Part shown: in pieces, positions 36,282 through 47,610 of the stretch
Layout of the letters: every line of letters starts with the position of its first letter
How positions within the stretch are numbered: position 1 is the stretch's first letter
Assembly: GCA_019722365.1 (NCBI GenBank)
Contig: JADFUC010001777.1
Location: 1-64,000 of the forward strand
Reading direction: 5' to 3'
From: Lithospermum erythrorhizon
Lineage: Eukaryota > Streptophyta > Magnoliopsida > Boraginales > Boraginaceae
Length of the DNA: 64,000 nt
Notes under the pieces: generated by a model
Told to the model about the DNA's origin: nothing
Databases searched by the model: none
The model's input: the letters and a program-made list of their open reading frames with translations, nothing else
Made by a program: the position numbers and the translations under genes

Positions 36282-36614
36282 TAAAAGATTGAAGAACACC
36301 TTTTGTATTCACATGAATTTTATAATCTCTACAACGAATCCTTCAATCTTGTGATTTATGAAAGACAAAAAGAAATTTATAAAATTAATTTATATCGGAA
36401 ATTCAAAACTAGCCTATAGTTATCCCTATATTCAAGTAAGTTGTTACAAGAAATAACTCTATCAATATTCAAAACAGATAACAAACTCTATCAATAGTGA
36501 CAACAAACTTTCTACATCCAAGTCTTGAAAACTCCTTCTTACTATGATGAGTTTACAGTTATAGTCTGTTAGATGATACATATAATTGGGGCTTTCATGC
36601 AAAGTATATATTAC
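36282..36614 (-). repeat. 5' LTR of copia element A
   Basis: Direct repeat of 27,425-27,685 over most of its length. The distal end (TGTAATATATACTTTGCATG on the minus strand) is placed by similarity to a further LTR-end copy at 37,480-37,530. Confidence 0.62.
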
Positions 36615-38901
36615 ACTGTGTTACTAATTCCCTTTTTTTCTAGGCAGCTACCATAATGACCCTTTTTTCTCTGTTCTGTTACTAATTCCCTTTACTCTTT
36701 AGCGTTCACACTCTTTAGAACAATCTCATACACACACTTACATAGGCTACTCTTCTTCTCCATATTACATATTTACTTGCATAAAGTTACATTCTTTTTT
36801 CAAATTCTCATTATCTTAAATTATAGACTCAATAATGGTCTTTCTAATTAAGGTAATAATCACTTACATTTTTGGTTCTCTGCTAACTACAGTTTCTTGT
36901 TACTTCAACTCTAAATATTTGAACTTTTCTTCAAATAGTACTTACAAGTTTAATCTCTCTACTCTGTGTTTGGAATTCATAAAGCAAATGTAAAGTTACA
37001 TAAAACTGACAATTCCTACGGTCATTTAGGGCATAAGCCAATTTTGAATGATTCTATTTTTGTTTAGTAAAATTAATTTTATCCTTTTATTTCAATGTTG
37101 TCTTAAAATTTTTTTAACTTAACTGATCCGACCACCCAATTTTCACATTCCGATCCGTTCTCGATGGGAGTCAATGCCCTTATTTGAAGTTGTCATGAGT
37201 CCTAACCTCCTCAGGTCATCCACCACCCATTCCTCCGTTCGCCTTCGTATTCTAAAACTGTCATTCATGAAGTTCTCCCTGTTTCATCATTCGGGGCCAA
37301 TAATTTTGAACAAGAGATCTCTTTCGTGATTCCCCTGTAGTGTCATTGCCAAGACTTTAACAATACCGAAGATAATACTTTCATGCCAAACAGATACATT
37401 TCCAGAAACTCTAAAAGTTCGTCATATTTAAGAACAGTAATCTCACCTAGATAAGACGTATAAACTGAAAACACTTGCATTAGATAATAATGCTATTATA
37501 ATTGGGGCTTTCATGCAAGTATATATTACAGGTAAGTATGCTCAAGTTATGTCTATATCTGGTCTGAGAAGTTTAACTATTCTATTGCGTTGGCCCTTGG
37601 AAAAATATTTCTATTTGATCAAATCATCAGTATATGAGTTTCTAATAAGGACGAGGAAATAAATTTTAAACCTAACTTTTTATTCTTTTTAAAATTAGTA
37701 CCTAAGACTATGACACGTTTAAAGTGAATTTACAAAAGAAAGTAGAATAACGCAAGCAACAGATCCGCTATGGTACGCGGCAAATTCTGCTGATCGCACA
37801 GTAATTGTGTGGCCCACAACCCAATAAATTGGCTGATCAAACTCAAATGCATTTTATTTAAGGACATATTGCTGGATCGCGATTTTTATAAGGATTTGTT
37901 CCATCGCGGTATATCTTCGACGACGTACCGCTTCAATCTTTCGCTATTTTGGATTAGTCCTTTCGAAGTTTGTGCAAAATTCATTTTTTATTAGCGAATC
38001 AATTTGATTGTAATTTTTAGATTCATCCAAGTATTAATATATCATCTCTAATTTTTTTTAGGGAATTTTATATTGAATTATGCATAATTTTGATATATTA
38101 AATTTTTATGAATACTAACAATAGTGCATCCATTTGTTTCTTATTAGGAGGAAGAATTTATTACAAGTGTTCATTATTTGAAGAAATAATTCAAGTCGCT
38201 TTGTGATCCATAAATTCATAATCTATCATTTCATTATCATTAACCTTTTAACTATGTTACCTAGAACTAGAATCAAAAGTTAAACTAAATTAGACCACCT
38301 CCTTTTTTTATTAACGAATAATGAGTTAGGAGAGCTAATATTCTTTATGTGACTTTTAATGTGCTCCCATGGTGGCATATTTGGCAAATCAACAATCACA
38401 ACAAATAATCCTCTTTATGTTTTCAATTTTACATTAAGACATTTGTAAGGAAACTCCCATCATATTGAGTTGTCATAAATGAGAAATTTATTAATAACCT
38501 TTTGAAGTTGTAAGTTAGTTTTCGCTTAATAGCTCTGACAAGCCAACTCGTTAACTCAATTTTTAATATTATTGATATATGTTAATAAAAAACTAATATA
38601 TTAACTTACATGAATGTTTTTTATAGAAAAATCTAAAAAATCATTTGAAATGCTTCTTATTCTAATTTATTACTCTATAATATTTTAATATGTAAGAGAA
38701 ATTTGATTTCCATCTACGATAAATTATATAAGGTTTTACTCTCATATTTAGGATATAGTATATTTTTTCTATTAAAATAAAATATTAATTCGCTTCATCT
38801 TATCTGGTGAAAATTATTTTTTTATCAATATTCAACTTATTGAATCTTAAAAAGTAAATTGTTTACAAAACTACAGTAAAATTTATTTTGTATAGTCTAG
38901 T
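36615..38901. other. Intergenic AT-rich region with repeat scraps
   Basis: No gene is seen. It holds an LTR-end copy of the element A family at 37,480-37,530 and, at 37,141-37,330, a diverged copy of the dispersed repeat at 21,740-21,900. The remainder is AT-rich without recognisable coding potential. Confidence 0.55.
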
Positions 38902-39070
38902 CCGACTAAATTCACATTCCAAACAGTGTTAAGAAAGCCTGTGAATAACTATTTTGTTTCTAAAACCTAAACTTCCTCAAACACTACACCTATACTTACA
39001 AATAGAAGGCAAAGTAGTCATTTCCATATCTTTCTTAACACTATTTGAATGTGATTTTTAGCTCTAGTGA
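38902..39070. mobile_element. Small foldback MITE upstream of the DUF936 gene
   Basis: TTCACATTCCAAACAGTGTT-AAGAAAG at about 38,918 and its inverted counterpart CTTTCTTAACACTATTTGAA-TGTG near 39,030-39,055 form terminal inverted repeats. Weaker pairing continues inward, giving a hairpin of about 170 bp. It lies about 570 bp before the DUF936 start codon. The superfamily is not assigned. Confidence 0.6.
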
Positions 39071-39642
39071 ATTGTAGGGCCTAAAAGATCATCCCTGGGG
39101 AAGCTACGTCTAGCCTAAAAAGCATTCACGCCCATTCCCCTTTCTGCATTTCCTCAGCTTCAACAGACCCCCAAATTCACATCCCAATTTGACACCTGTC
39201 CCTCTCTCCCTCATCTCCAAAAATAGATCGTCCATTTTACATTTTTTATGACATTTTATATTATACTTTTTTAATATTATAAGATATATCTAGTTTGTTT
39301 CTTAAACTTAATTTAAAATCAATTTAAAAGTAATATATATCACATATTTTTAAAGGACCCTAACAAAAAGTGTCATATAAAATATAACAAGACGGGAACT
39401 CAACTTTCTCATGAGTCTCTTGAGATTCGGATACTCGATACCCACAAAACCATAGTCATAAAAATCTGTCCTATTACTGAAACTGCTAAACGACCCATCA
39501 CTATACATTAAATCTTGTACCCAATAGTACACTTTCTTCCTTTTAGTCGCAATCATATTGGACTTTGTTTTGGGACAACAGAGGACTCACATGTTGTAGT
39601 AATATTAATATTATTATTACATTCTTTGGGTTGGTTTGAAAC

Positions 39643-42600
39643 ATGGCTTCTCTTACACCTGGGATTTTGCTAAAGCTTTTGCAGCATTTGGATGATAAAC
39701 ATGTTAAAGTTGCCGGTCAACACCGTTCTGCTCTTCTTCAGGCATGCATATTTATTGCTCTCCCCTTCTATTCTTTTTCTTTTTTTAAATAATCTACACT
39801 TGTCAATGCAATTATTCCAACTCCAACCTTCTTATTACAGTAATATTTCATGTTCATTAGTATAACTTAGTGGTTTCAAACGACACCTCATTATTGCGAT
39901 TTGCGAGTAATATTTCGTGGCCGTTAATACTACTTAGAGGTTTATTGCCAGTAATATTTTGTGGATATTAGTATTACTTAGTGGTGAAATGGTTATTTGG
40001 AGTAATATTTCGTGCACACTAGTACTCCGTATTACTTAGTGGTTTCACGAGACCTCTCACGTAATATTTTGTGGCAACTAGTATGACCTAGTGGTTTCAC
40101 CCTTCTAATATATACATGCTATTTGTAATTATTGATTTAATTAATTTTGAATGTGCCATGTTTAATATTTCAGTCAAAGATTGGTTTTTTTGTTCTTGGG
40201 TACCAATGTTTTGTATGGAGCAGTTGTTATAATGAGCATTTTCCATGTTGGGTGGTTGTTCTTGAAATTACACTTTATGCTTTTTTGGAGGCAACTTTTT
40301 GTGATTTTTTTGTACAGGTGGATGTTTTGTGATCATTAGATACTTTTCCTGCAGGGTTTTTTTTAGCTTATTCATGTTCTTTCTTGCATGGATTTGTGGG
40401 ACTATATAGATGGATGTTTAAATGTTCTATGTGATTTAAGGTTGATGGCATGCTTTTAAATTCACTAGCATAGGAGAAATGGTCCCTGGCTTTGTTGTAT
40501 GCTATTTTTGGCTGAACAGTACTTTAATCACACTGGAATTTTGGAATTTATTTAATTGTCAGGTGTGGTTTTAGCATTTATCTACTCTCAGAAATTAACA
40601 ATAAATGTGGTACTTATTTTTGGTGGGGTTGCTGAATATTTAGGTAATTAGCATTGTTCCTTCACTTGGAGATGATCCATGGAATAGCAGAGGGTTTTAC
40701 TTGAGGGTTTCAGATTCAATGCACTCGGCCTATGTTTCGGTGTCCGATGAAGATGTTGAGTTGATACTAAATGACAAGATACAACTAGGCCAATTCATCC
40801 ATGTAGCTAGGCTTGATCGTGGGTCGCCTGTTCCAGTTCTTTCTGGTATTAAGCCAGTGCCAAAGAGACGGCCCTGTATTGGAGATCCGAAGGACTTGAT
40901 TTCCAGTGATGCTCTGAATGCTAGAAAAGGTGGGGAGTTGAAGAAAGTTAAGAGTGTTGCGAAGAAATATGAGGGGGTCAAGGGAAAAGTGAAGAGAGAA
41001 ATTAAGGGTGAGGAGACAAATGCACGACGGCTTTCAATGTCTGCTGGGAAGGTTGAGGCGTTGGAGATTAGAAGGCTGAGCTTGGATCTCACAAGGAAAG
41101 GATGGGATAGGAGTCCAGACACTAAAGATGGTACCAAGGTAGTATTGAAGTCCAAGTCTAAAGAAACGATGAACTCGGGTCCAGTTCGAAGACCGAGCTC
41201 TGGTTCAAGCTCGGCTCGAAGTCCTACAAGTCGTTCAGGTTATGTCCGGAGTCCAGGTTCTCATTCAGTTACCGTTTTTACTCCACGCCCTAAAACCTGC
41301 TCAGACCGTAGTCCTGGTTCTGTACGAAGTTTACACTCTAATGTTGGGTCAGATAAAAGCCCAGGTTCTCATTCGGTAAGCCACATTCCTTTCTTAACTT
41401 ACACTATAGCATCTGATGGTTCATGTTTTGATCTGAAGTGCAACAGGACTTTGTTTTTTGTGTAACTTTTTGAGATGTGGATGCTACACCAAAGCGATTC
41501 GTCTTGTGTGCTTTTGAGCACCCATTCATGCTAAACTACGCCCTAGCTATTGTTTAATGGCGGGAGCGAACAACTCAGTGGACCACTTATTCTGAACAAA
41601 ATTGGGTTTTATTTTAGTTTTACCTGCTAATCATGGTTAGATAAACGATACTGTTATTCCTGTGAAATTATGTGATTGATCTCAGTTATGAACTCCAACT
41701 CGTTTCCTTTCTTAACTATCCTGCATTAGTAGCTGCAACAAGATATCCATTCTGGACATACTTGGCTAACTGACATTAATTCTACCTACTTAAACACCCA
41801 TGCTTGCTTAATCATATTATCATGTGCCACATCCTATGTGCTACTAATTTATTTTCTCCTGCAGATTACGTCTATTGAGATTTCTTATCCCAGAAATGGC
41901 GCCACATCGAATAGTTCCAGTTTCACTCCTTCACCATTACAGAACAAGAATGTGGTTGTCTCACCTAAATCTGTTACCAGACCTATAAAAAAGAATCTTA
42001 ATTCTACAGTAGATGAGTCACTTCCCTGCAATCTGAAAAGGCTCACTCCAAGTTTTAAAAACTGGTCTGACTCGAAAATTTCATGGAACTCACTTCCACA
42101 CTCTATCTCTAATCTTGGAAAGGTATGAAATGCAAGAGAATATATGGTATTTTCCAAGATGAATTTTCTTGAACCACACCATTCAGCTTAAAAATCTTGT
42201 GCAATTTTTCAGGAAGTTACAAGTTTTAGGAATGCTGCCTTTGTGTCAGCTGTTCATGCTCTTGAAGAAGCATCTTCTGCGGATTCTGTTATTAGATGTT
42301 TGAGGTAATAGTGTACTACGACGCTCTTTTCACTTCTTTTTTGTCTTCTGAATTCTGATGTTTATCATTCTGTACGTCTTACGGGGAACTGGGAAGCAAT
42401 GTTAATTAATGCTCCCTCTGGACAAAGTTACTTGACAATCTAGCTTAGAAAATTTGGATATTTTTACTTGTCATTCTAGCATAGAAAATTATCCTTCTAC
42501 ATTTCCGATGTACTTTTTGACTATTTTTTCTTATTAAATTATCAACCAACCAATAATATAGTTTCAATTAATTGTCATTCTACATTTTCAATATAGTTTT

Positions 42601-44637
42601 GACTGCTTTTTCTTCTTAATTTGTGTGTCTAACTCTAGAACGACAAGTAATTTTATCCAGAGGGAGTATGAAAATACATAATTATCTTTTTTTTTGTTAT
42701 TTCTGAGAACGTATGGGTGGCTATTTTGTTTGGCTACCAGTGCTTGCATCCAATTTGAGAAAGAGATGCATTTAAACCTTAAATAAAAATAGTTCTCTCT
42801 GGAGTGCTGTGTACTACTCATCTTATGCAGACTGCAGATTCTGATCCACTTGACAACATATCATACAAAGTAGTTTAAATCCTCTACATCCAGAACCTTG
42901 CGTGGATCGCAAGGATTCAATCCTCTCCATGAAAAGTTCATGGTGACCTCTCCCTTTACCTTGTCATATCAAGCTAATAGATGTGATATGCTCCCTGCCT
43001 TCCATCACGCACACACAGAGCAAGTTTTCTAAAGTAGCCTCAATGTTTTGGAGCATAATAATTCACTCACATAACTAAATGTTGTGTTTTATGAAGCCCC
43101 ACATTACTGGTAGACTAGTCACATTGGGGAGCTTAGGCAATTTCGAGTATTGCAAAGCATCCCTCTTTCAATTCACAGATTAACACACAAATCACAATGA
43201 ATAATTTGTGGGCAATGTTTTGTCCACCACATAAGTGTATTGTTCTCTTGTTTGATGGTTCTTGTTTTCCAGTTTGTTTTCAGAATTATGTGAGACATCC
43301 CAAAAGGAGCGTGCAGGAAAAGTAGTAGAAAATTTCCTGAACCTTAATGAAAGTATCCATAATGCTATTGATATGGTCAGATCCGTTCTTAACAAAATTC
43401 TTGAGGCACAAACTAGATTGGGACTACCTGAGATATGTCATAATTTGGAGGACAAGAAAGCATTAGCATGGGTTCAAGCAGCAGTTGAGAATGATATTTC
43501 AAACTTTTCTTTATTTAAGAAGAAAGTAAATATTGATTCTAATGGTGAAGAACGTTATTTTGTTATGATAGACAGCACTCCAGGAAAAATTTGTCCTGAG
43601 AAAGTGTCACCTAGAAACAAGCAAATCCCTTCAAGCCACAGGTCGTCTATATCAAAATCTGCTCCAAATAAAGTGCAATCGAATCAACGATGCCCTGTTT
43701 CTGAGAAGAGAGAAGTGTGGAGCCAAGGGAATGAATTTAAGGATGTGGCCAGTTTAGCTGAAAAGTTGCTTTCATCCTCTAGAGCCTGGTTTCTGAACTA
43801 CTTGGAACAGTCGTTGAAGAACAGTTTTGGACTGAAGAATGAGGAAGCAAAATGTCAGACAACCAGTGTTCTTGGGCAGCTGAAGAGGGTTAATAAATGG
43901 TTAGACGACACAGTCAAGGCAGTAAGTGGAGCAGATGAAAGAATTGAAGGTTTAAGAAAAAAGTTGTACGACTTCGTTTTGGATCATATTGATTCTTCCA
44001 TCCAAAAGGTGGGTAATTAGCATTAGGCATTAGCACTGACCGATTGACCTCTGTTACAACAGCATTAACCACTCATATATACAGTGACTGGAGTTATTCA
44101 CAACTTTTGACTATCTCAAGTAGCAAATATAGTTAGGGACCAGCTCATTGCCAAATCCGATGGCTTTTGTATTCCTAATTATTCTCTGTTCTGATGCGGA
44201 AACCTTTTGTTTCTTGTAGATCTTTTTATTTAGGAGGAATCAAGAAAATCATTGATTGAATGAATTCTGCAAAGCCACCTAAAATTTCAAGATAAACTTA
44301 TGTTGTTCGAATTGAGTAATTCCTTGCCTAGACTCTTGTCGTAAACTAAATATTTCTTAATTTTCAAATTGTAGTAGCTAGAGTTGTACTGACTACGAGA
44401 CTAAAACATTCAGAGTTAATAAGTTCATGCAGAACTGGTTGATTGTGAGTGAATTCTGCGGCTTTCAATGACAGTCACAGGTTTGTCAGCAGATTTTGCT
44501 GGATGATTAGCTGGTTTTGTACCCTTTGCTGCTGCAGCTTTTATTCCCTTGCAGGACTTCATATGGCTATGCAGTTTCTCAGGCTTGAATTTCCTTTCAC
44601 ATTGCCTGCATCAACAGATGATGAGTATGATCTTTAG
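39643..44637 (+). CDS. DUF936 family protein (plant-specific), six exons
   Basis: Exons: 39,643-39,741; 40,644-41,375; 41,865-42,122; 42,213-42,304; 43,273-44,012; 44,555-44,637, joining in frame to 667 codons. The start [16 protein letters not shown] and the next exon [13 protein letters not shown]...[30 protein letters not shown] and [14 protein letters not shown] are the hallmark N-terminal domain of DUF936. A Ser/Arg-rich low-complexity middle (about residues 155-270) follows, then an alpha-helical C-terminal domain. Function is not established. The first intron has donor CAG|GC, and no GT is usable nearby. The last exon is least certain: donor AAG|GTGGGT at 44,008 competes with GTGG|GTAATT at 44,012, and without splicing the frame stops at 44,020. 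Confidence 0.88.
39840..40103 (+). repeat. Five-copy minisatellite in intron 1 of the DUF936 gene
   Basis: Copies start near 39,840, 39,906, 39,950, 40,001 and 40,061. Each begins AGTAATATTT(C/T)(G/A)TG and contains ATTACTTAGTGGTTTCAC or a variant. Unit length varies from 43 to 66 bp, so the copies have diverged. Confidence 0.8.
42412..42666. mobile_element. Stowaway-like MITE in intron 4 of the DUF936 gene
   Basis: The ends CTCCCTCTGGACAAAGTTAC and GTAATTTTATCCAGAGGGAG are inverted repeats of the CTCCCTC type used by Stowaway (Tc1/mariner) MITEs. A TA dinucleotide follows at 42,667-42,668. Length is 255 bp. The same family occurs in reverse orientation at 51,134-51,385. Confidence 0.8.
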
Positions 44638-45013
44638 TTTTTTTCTTTCCATATACCAAAATCTATATCTTGAATGGTGTCTCAAAAATGCAGTTGAGAT
44701 AAATTTCAAACATTAGTCAGGGTATATAGTTATGGCATATCATTTATTAATTGCTCTATGAGATTACGTACTAACTTACGAGCAATTTGGCCTACTAACT
44801 GGCATGTAAGCGGCAAATGATGATCTGGGACCACAAAAGGCTGTAGTCTCTGTTACTCCATCACAGCTCTTCCTGTTTGAACCAGATGATGAACGTAATT
44901 AGGCTATCGGTGGACTACTACCGTTTGCATTGTGCATGATCATTCGATCAGCAATGGAAAGCTACTAATGGTTTAATAGAGTAGGACTTGTCAAAATTAT
45001 TATCACATGGAGA
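44638..45013. other. Shared 3' flank of two convergent genes
   Basis: The DUF936 gene (plus) and SOSEKI gene (minus) converge here with 376 bp between stop codons. The stretch should hold both 3' UTRs and polyadenylation signals. No further gene is seen, although 44,811-44,900 keeps a short open frame. Confidence 0.6.
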
Positions 45014-46666
45014 TTACCTCGAAACAATTTGAGGTTTTTCCCATGGGTACTTCTTTCTGTCAATTCTCTGAGACCCACCTAAAAGCTTGTCATCACTTCT
45101 ACATATCTGGGCAGATTCATTCTTCTTTGCCTCAATATCATAGCCATTGTTCGAAGAAGGTTCATTGAGCTTTCTGTTTGCTGGTGGCACAACGACAGAG
45201 TCTTTAGTGTTGACCGTACGACAATTGATGAAGCTCCGGAATATCTGAGACGCTCCATGGTTATTCCCATGGCTTTTGCTCTTAGCAAAAGATTTTTCTG
45301 ATGATACTGGCTTAGTCTTCTTCATGGTCACTCTATGAGTAGTCTTCTTTGGCTTCTTTCTAAAGAGATTTAAATTCAAAGTAGATGAAGAAAAAGATGA
45401 ATCATCTCCATCATTAAGACCTGTTTCAGAATTCTTGGCATCTTCCTCTGATTTCATTGAATCATCTGTTAATGTTGACTTTGGTGATTCTTCTTCAATT
45501 TCACTTGACAATTTTCTTTCTGGTTGTTCTTTCTTTATTTCCCTGGATAGGCTATGGTTGGGTTCTTGAACTAACCCCTCCTTTTGCATGGAAAAGCACT
45601 CTTCACTATCTGTGTAATTAATTAAATAATAGCCATAACTCAGAAGTTAAGTTTGGGTTCTTTGAATTTATGGTTGATTGAATAAAATTAGTCAAATTAT
45701 TGGATAAACTTAGTTGTCTTCCATAAATAAAATAAATTGAGATGGTGAACCATTATCTTTCCAAAATAAAGTGAACTACTTGAAATGAATGGAAAAATGT
45801 AGTACAACACCCTACAAGTGTTTTTTGCCATAAAAAGGAGTAATTGTAGTTTCTACATTTATTGGAATTTAATTGAATCACCTTGTGGGGTTGAAGTAGA
45901 AGTAGTAGATGAGGAAATTTGAGATCCTTTAAGAACATATTCATTGTCTGAGATGGGAGTAATGAGATCCTCATCTATCAAGTCCTGCCACACATAGCAC
46001 CCATACTTGTACTTCCTATACATACCATTCATTTGTTACACTAAAGGAAAATAAAATAGCGGACAACCATCAAATTTGTTAGTGATCTCTAATAATTTTC
46101 ATTACATTATTCCAATTAACCTTTTGAAAGACCATGCAAATGAATCAGGCATATCCTTTCCTCGCAATTCTGCCAACGATCTCTTGACATCTATTCAGGA
46201 AAACACCAAATTAATGTTGATATTTCAATATTATTCATATCTAGGTAGTCTAATTAGAGGGGGGGAAACCACAACTCTACAAGAAACATACTCATGCATG
46301 ATGCATGCAATGTGTACTTGTGAATAGCGTTGAACGGACAGTAGCGATGAATCTCCAAAAATCAGCTATTGCATCGCTATTTATAGCTATTTACCGCGAC
46401 GCTGGTGTAACACTATGCTACTGCGACACCGCCGCTAGCGCTGCTATGCACTATTCACAAATATGATGCAACGCAATTTCAAATGTTTATATATATGTGG
46501 AAATTAAAGTTCAAAATTAACCTCGTAAACGGATGCCATCCCCAGAGAAATGAAAATTAAGGAGATGAGGTTGTTCAATAACACCCTTCCTGCTCAAGAA
46601 ATAGACTATGTGAATTTGTTTTACTTCACCATTACCACCACCACCATTGTCTTGTAAGGTCTCCAT
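45014..46666 (-). CDS. SOK: SOSEKI family protein (DUF966, DIX-like domain), four exons
   Basis: Exons on the minus strand: 46,666-46,522; 46,190-46,121; 46,015-45,882; 45,609-45,014. They join in frame to 314 codons with GT-AG introns. Residues about 15-106 form the DIX-like domain: [59 protein letters not shown] and [23 protein letters not shown] proteins polymerise through this domain and mark cell corners and edges as polarity landmarks (known for Arabidopsis). The C-terminal part is Ser/Lys/Glu-rich and carries the family motif as [15 protein letters not shown]. The start is the first Met, with a Gly-rich lead-in. Which SOK paralogue this is cannot be told. Confidence 0.92.
46319..46459. 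mobile_element. Short hAT-like MITE in SOSEKI intron 1
   Basis: A GC-richer 141-bp insert is bounded by TGTGAATAGCG and the inverted CATGCACTATTCACA-like end (GCACTATTCACA at 46,448-46,459). No target-site duplication can be confirmed. Confidence 0.45.
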
Positions 46667-47536
46667 TTACATCAATCTTCTGCAAACATGATATATTAGA
46701 GGCTTGCAAGATTATTTATAAGAGTGACAATTAAGTTGAACGTTTCTTTAATTTCAACTTGAAAATGCAAAGACAAGATTTCTTGGAGAAACAGACATTA
46801 GGTTAAAAAATGAATCTTTGTCAAAGCCGGCATGCATGATAGAAAGGGCTAAAAAAGATCAAGAATCTCATTATCGTGCCCATGTGAACTAACAACAACT
46901 AAACAAACACTTAATAATAAACTATAACATGCAACTATCGGAGGCATGGACGGATATCAATAGGTTCGCGGTGGTTCAGTCTAACCATCAAAAATATTGA
47001 TAAAACACAGTTGGCCAGTATATTATAAAAAAAAGTTATCCGCCAGCTCTTTGAGTTCATTTCTTAGTAATGAGCAAAAGTTTTTTTACCAATTCAATAT
47101 CACTTAGCCATTTTAAATTGGTTTGATAGTTAATTCTGATCGAATCATGATATATTCGGCGTTTGAAGTATCGATTTAAAACTATTTATTTATTTAAAAG
47201 TTTTTATTCCATAAGAGGACTTTTTTGAAAATTCTTTATTAATTATACGAAAATTAGCCAAATTTTTTTAGTGTATATCTGAAATCCTTTTCTGATTAAT
47301 TTAGATCATAGGAGAAATTAAAATACATCACATGTTGAATATTCTTAATATATATTTGCGGATATTTATTATATGGTCTTCAATGTTTTCTTTATCATCA
47401 ATCAGTTTTAGAACGGCTCAAGAAATTATCATTGATAACAATATGAAGACGAATTAATCATTTTTTGAGTGTATTAACTCATAAATTTTTATTATTATCA
47501 TCTAGAGAAACTATATGTCAAGCAACCATGAACTAC

Positions 47537-47610
<74 letters not shown>

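Larger units (their letters stand above)
27425..36614 (-). mobile_element. Ty1/copia element A, split by nested copia element B
   Basis: The LTRs at 27,425-27,685 and 36,282-36,614 share GAACACCTTTTGTATTCA, ACTAGCCTATAGTTATC and AAGTTGTTACAAGA. A primer-binding site at 36,269-36,281 abuts the upstream LTR. Domains in minus order: gag (31,547-30,492), protease with gag-pre-integrase (30,495-30,076), integrase (29,965-29,691), RT (29,015-28,294) and RNase H tail (about 27,960-27,720). Element B sits between the primer-binding site and the gag start, so A was already resident when B inserted. Confidence 0.8.

Noticed and set aside
40147..40332. 61-codon plus-strand frame upstream of DUF936 exon 2
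   Set aside because: Lies inside intron 1 and lacks any similarity to the family; exon 1 at 39,643 joins directly to 40,644.
41885..42157. 90-codon minus-strand frame
   Set aside because: Antisense shadow of DUF936 exon 3.
46076..46327. 83-codon plus-strand frame
   Set aside because: Shadow of SOSEKI exon 2 on the opposite strand.
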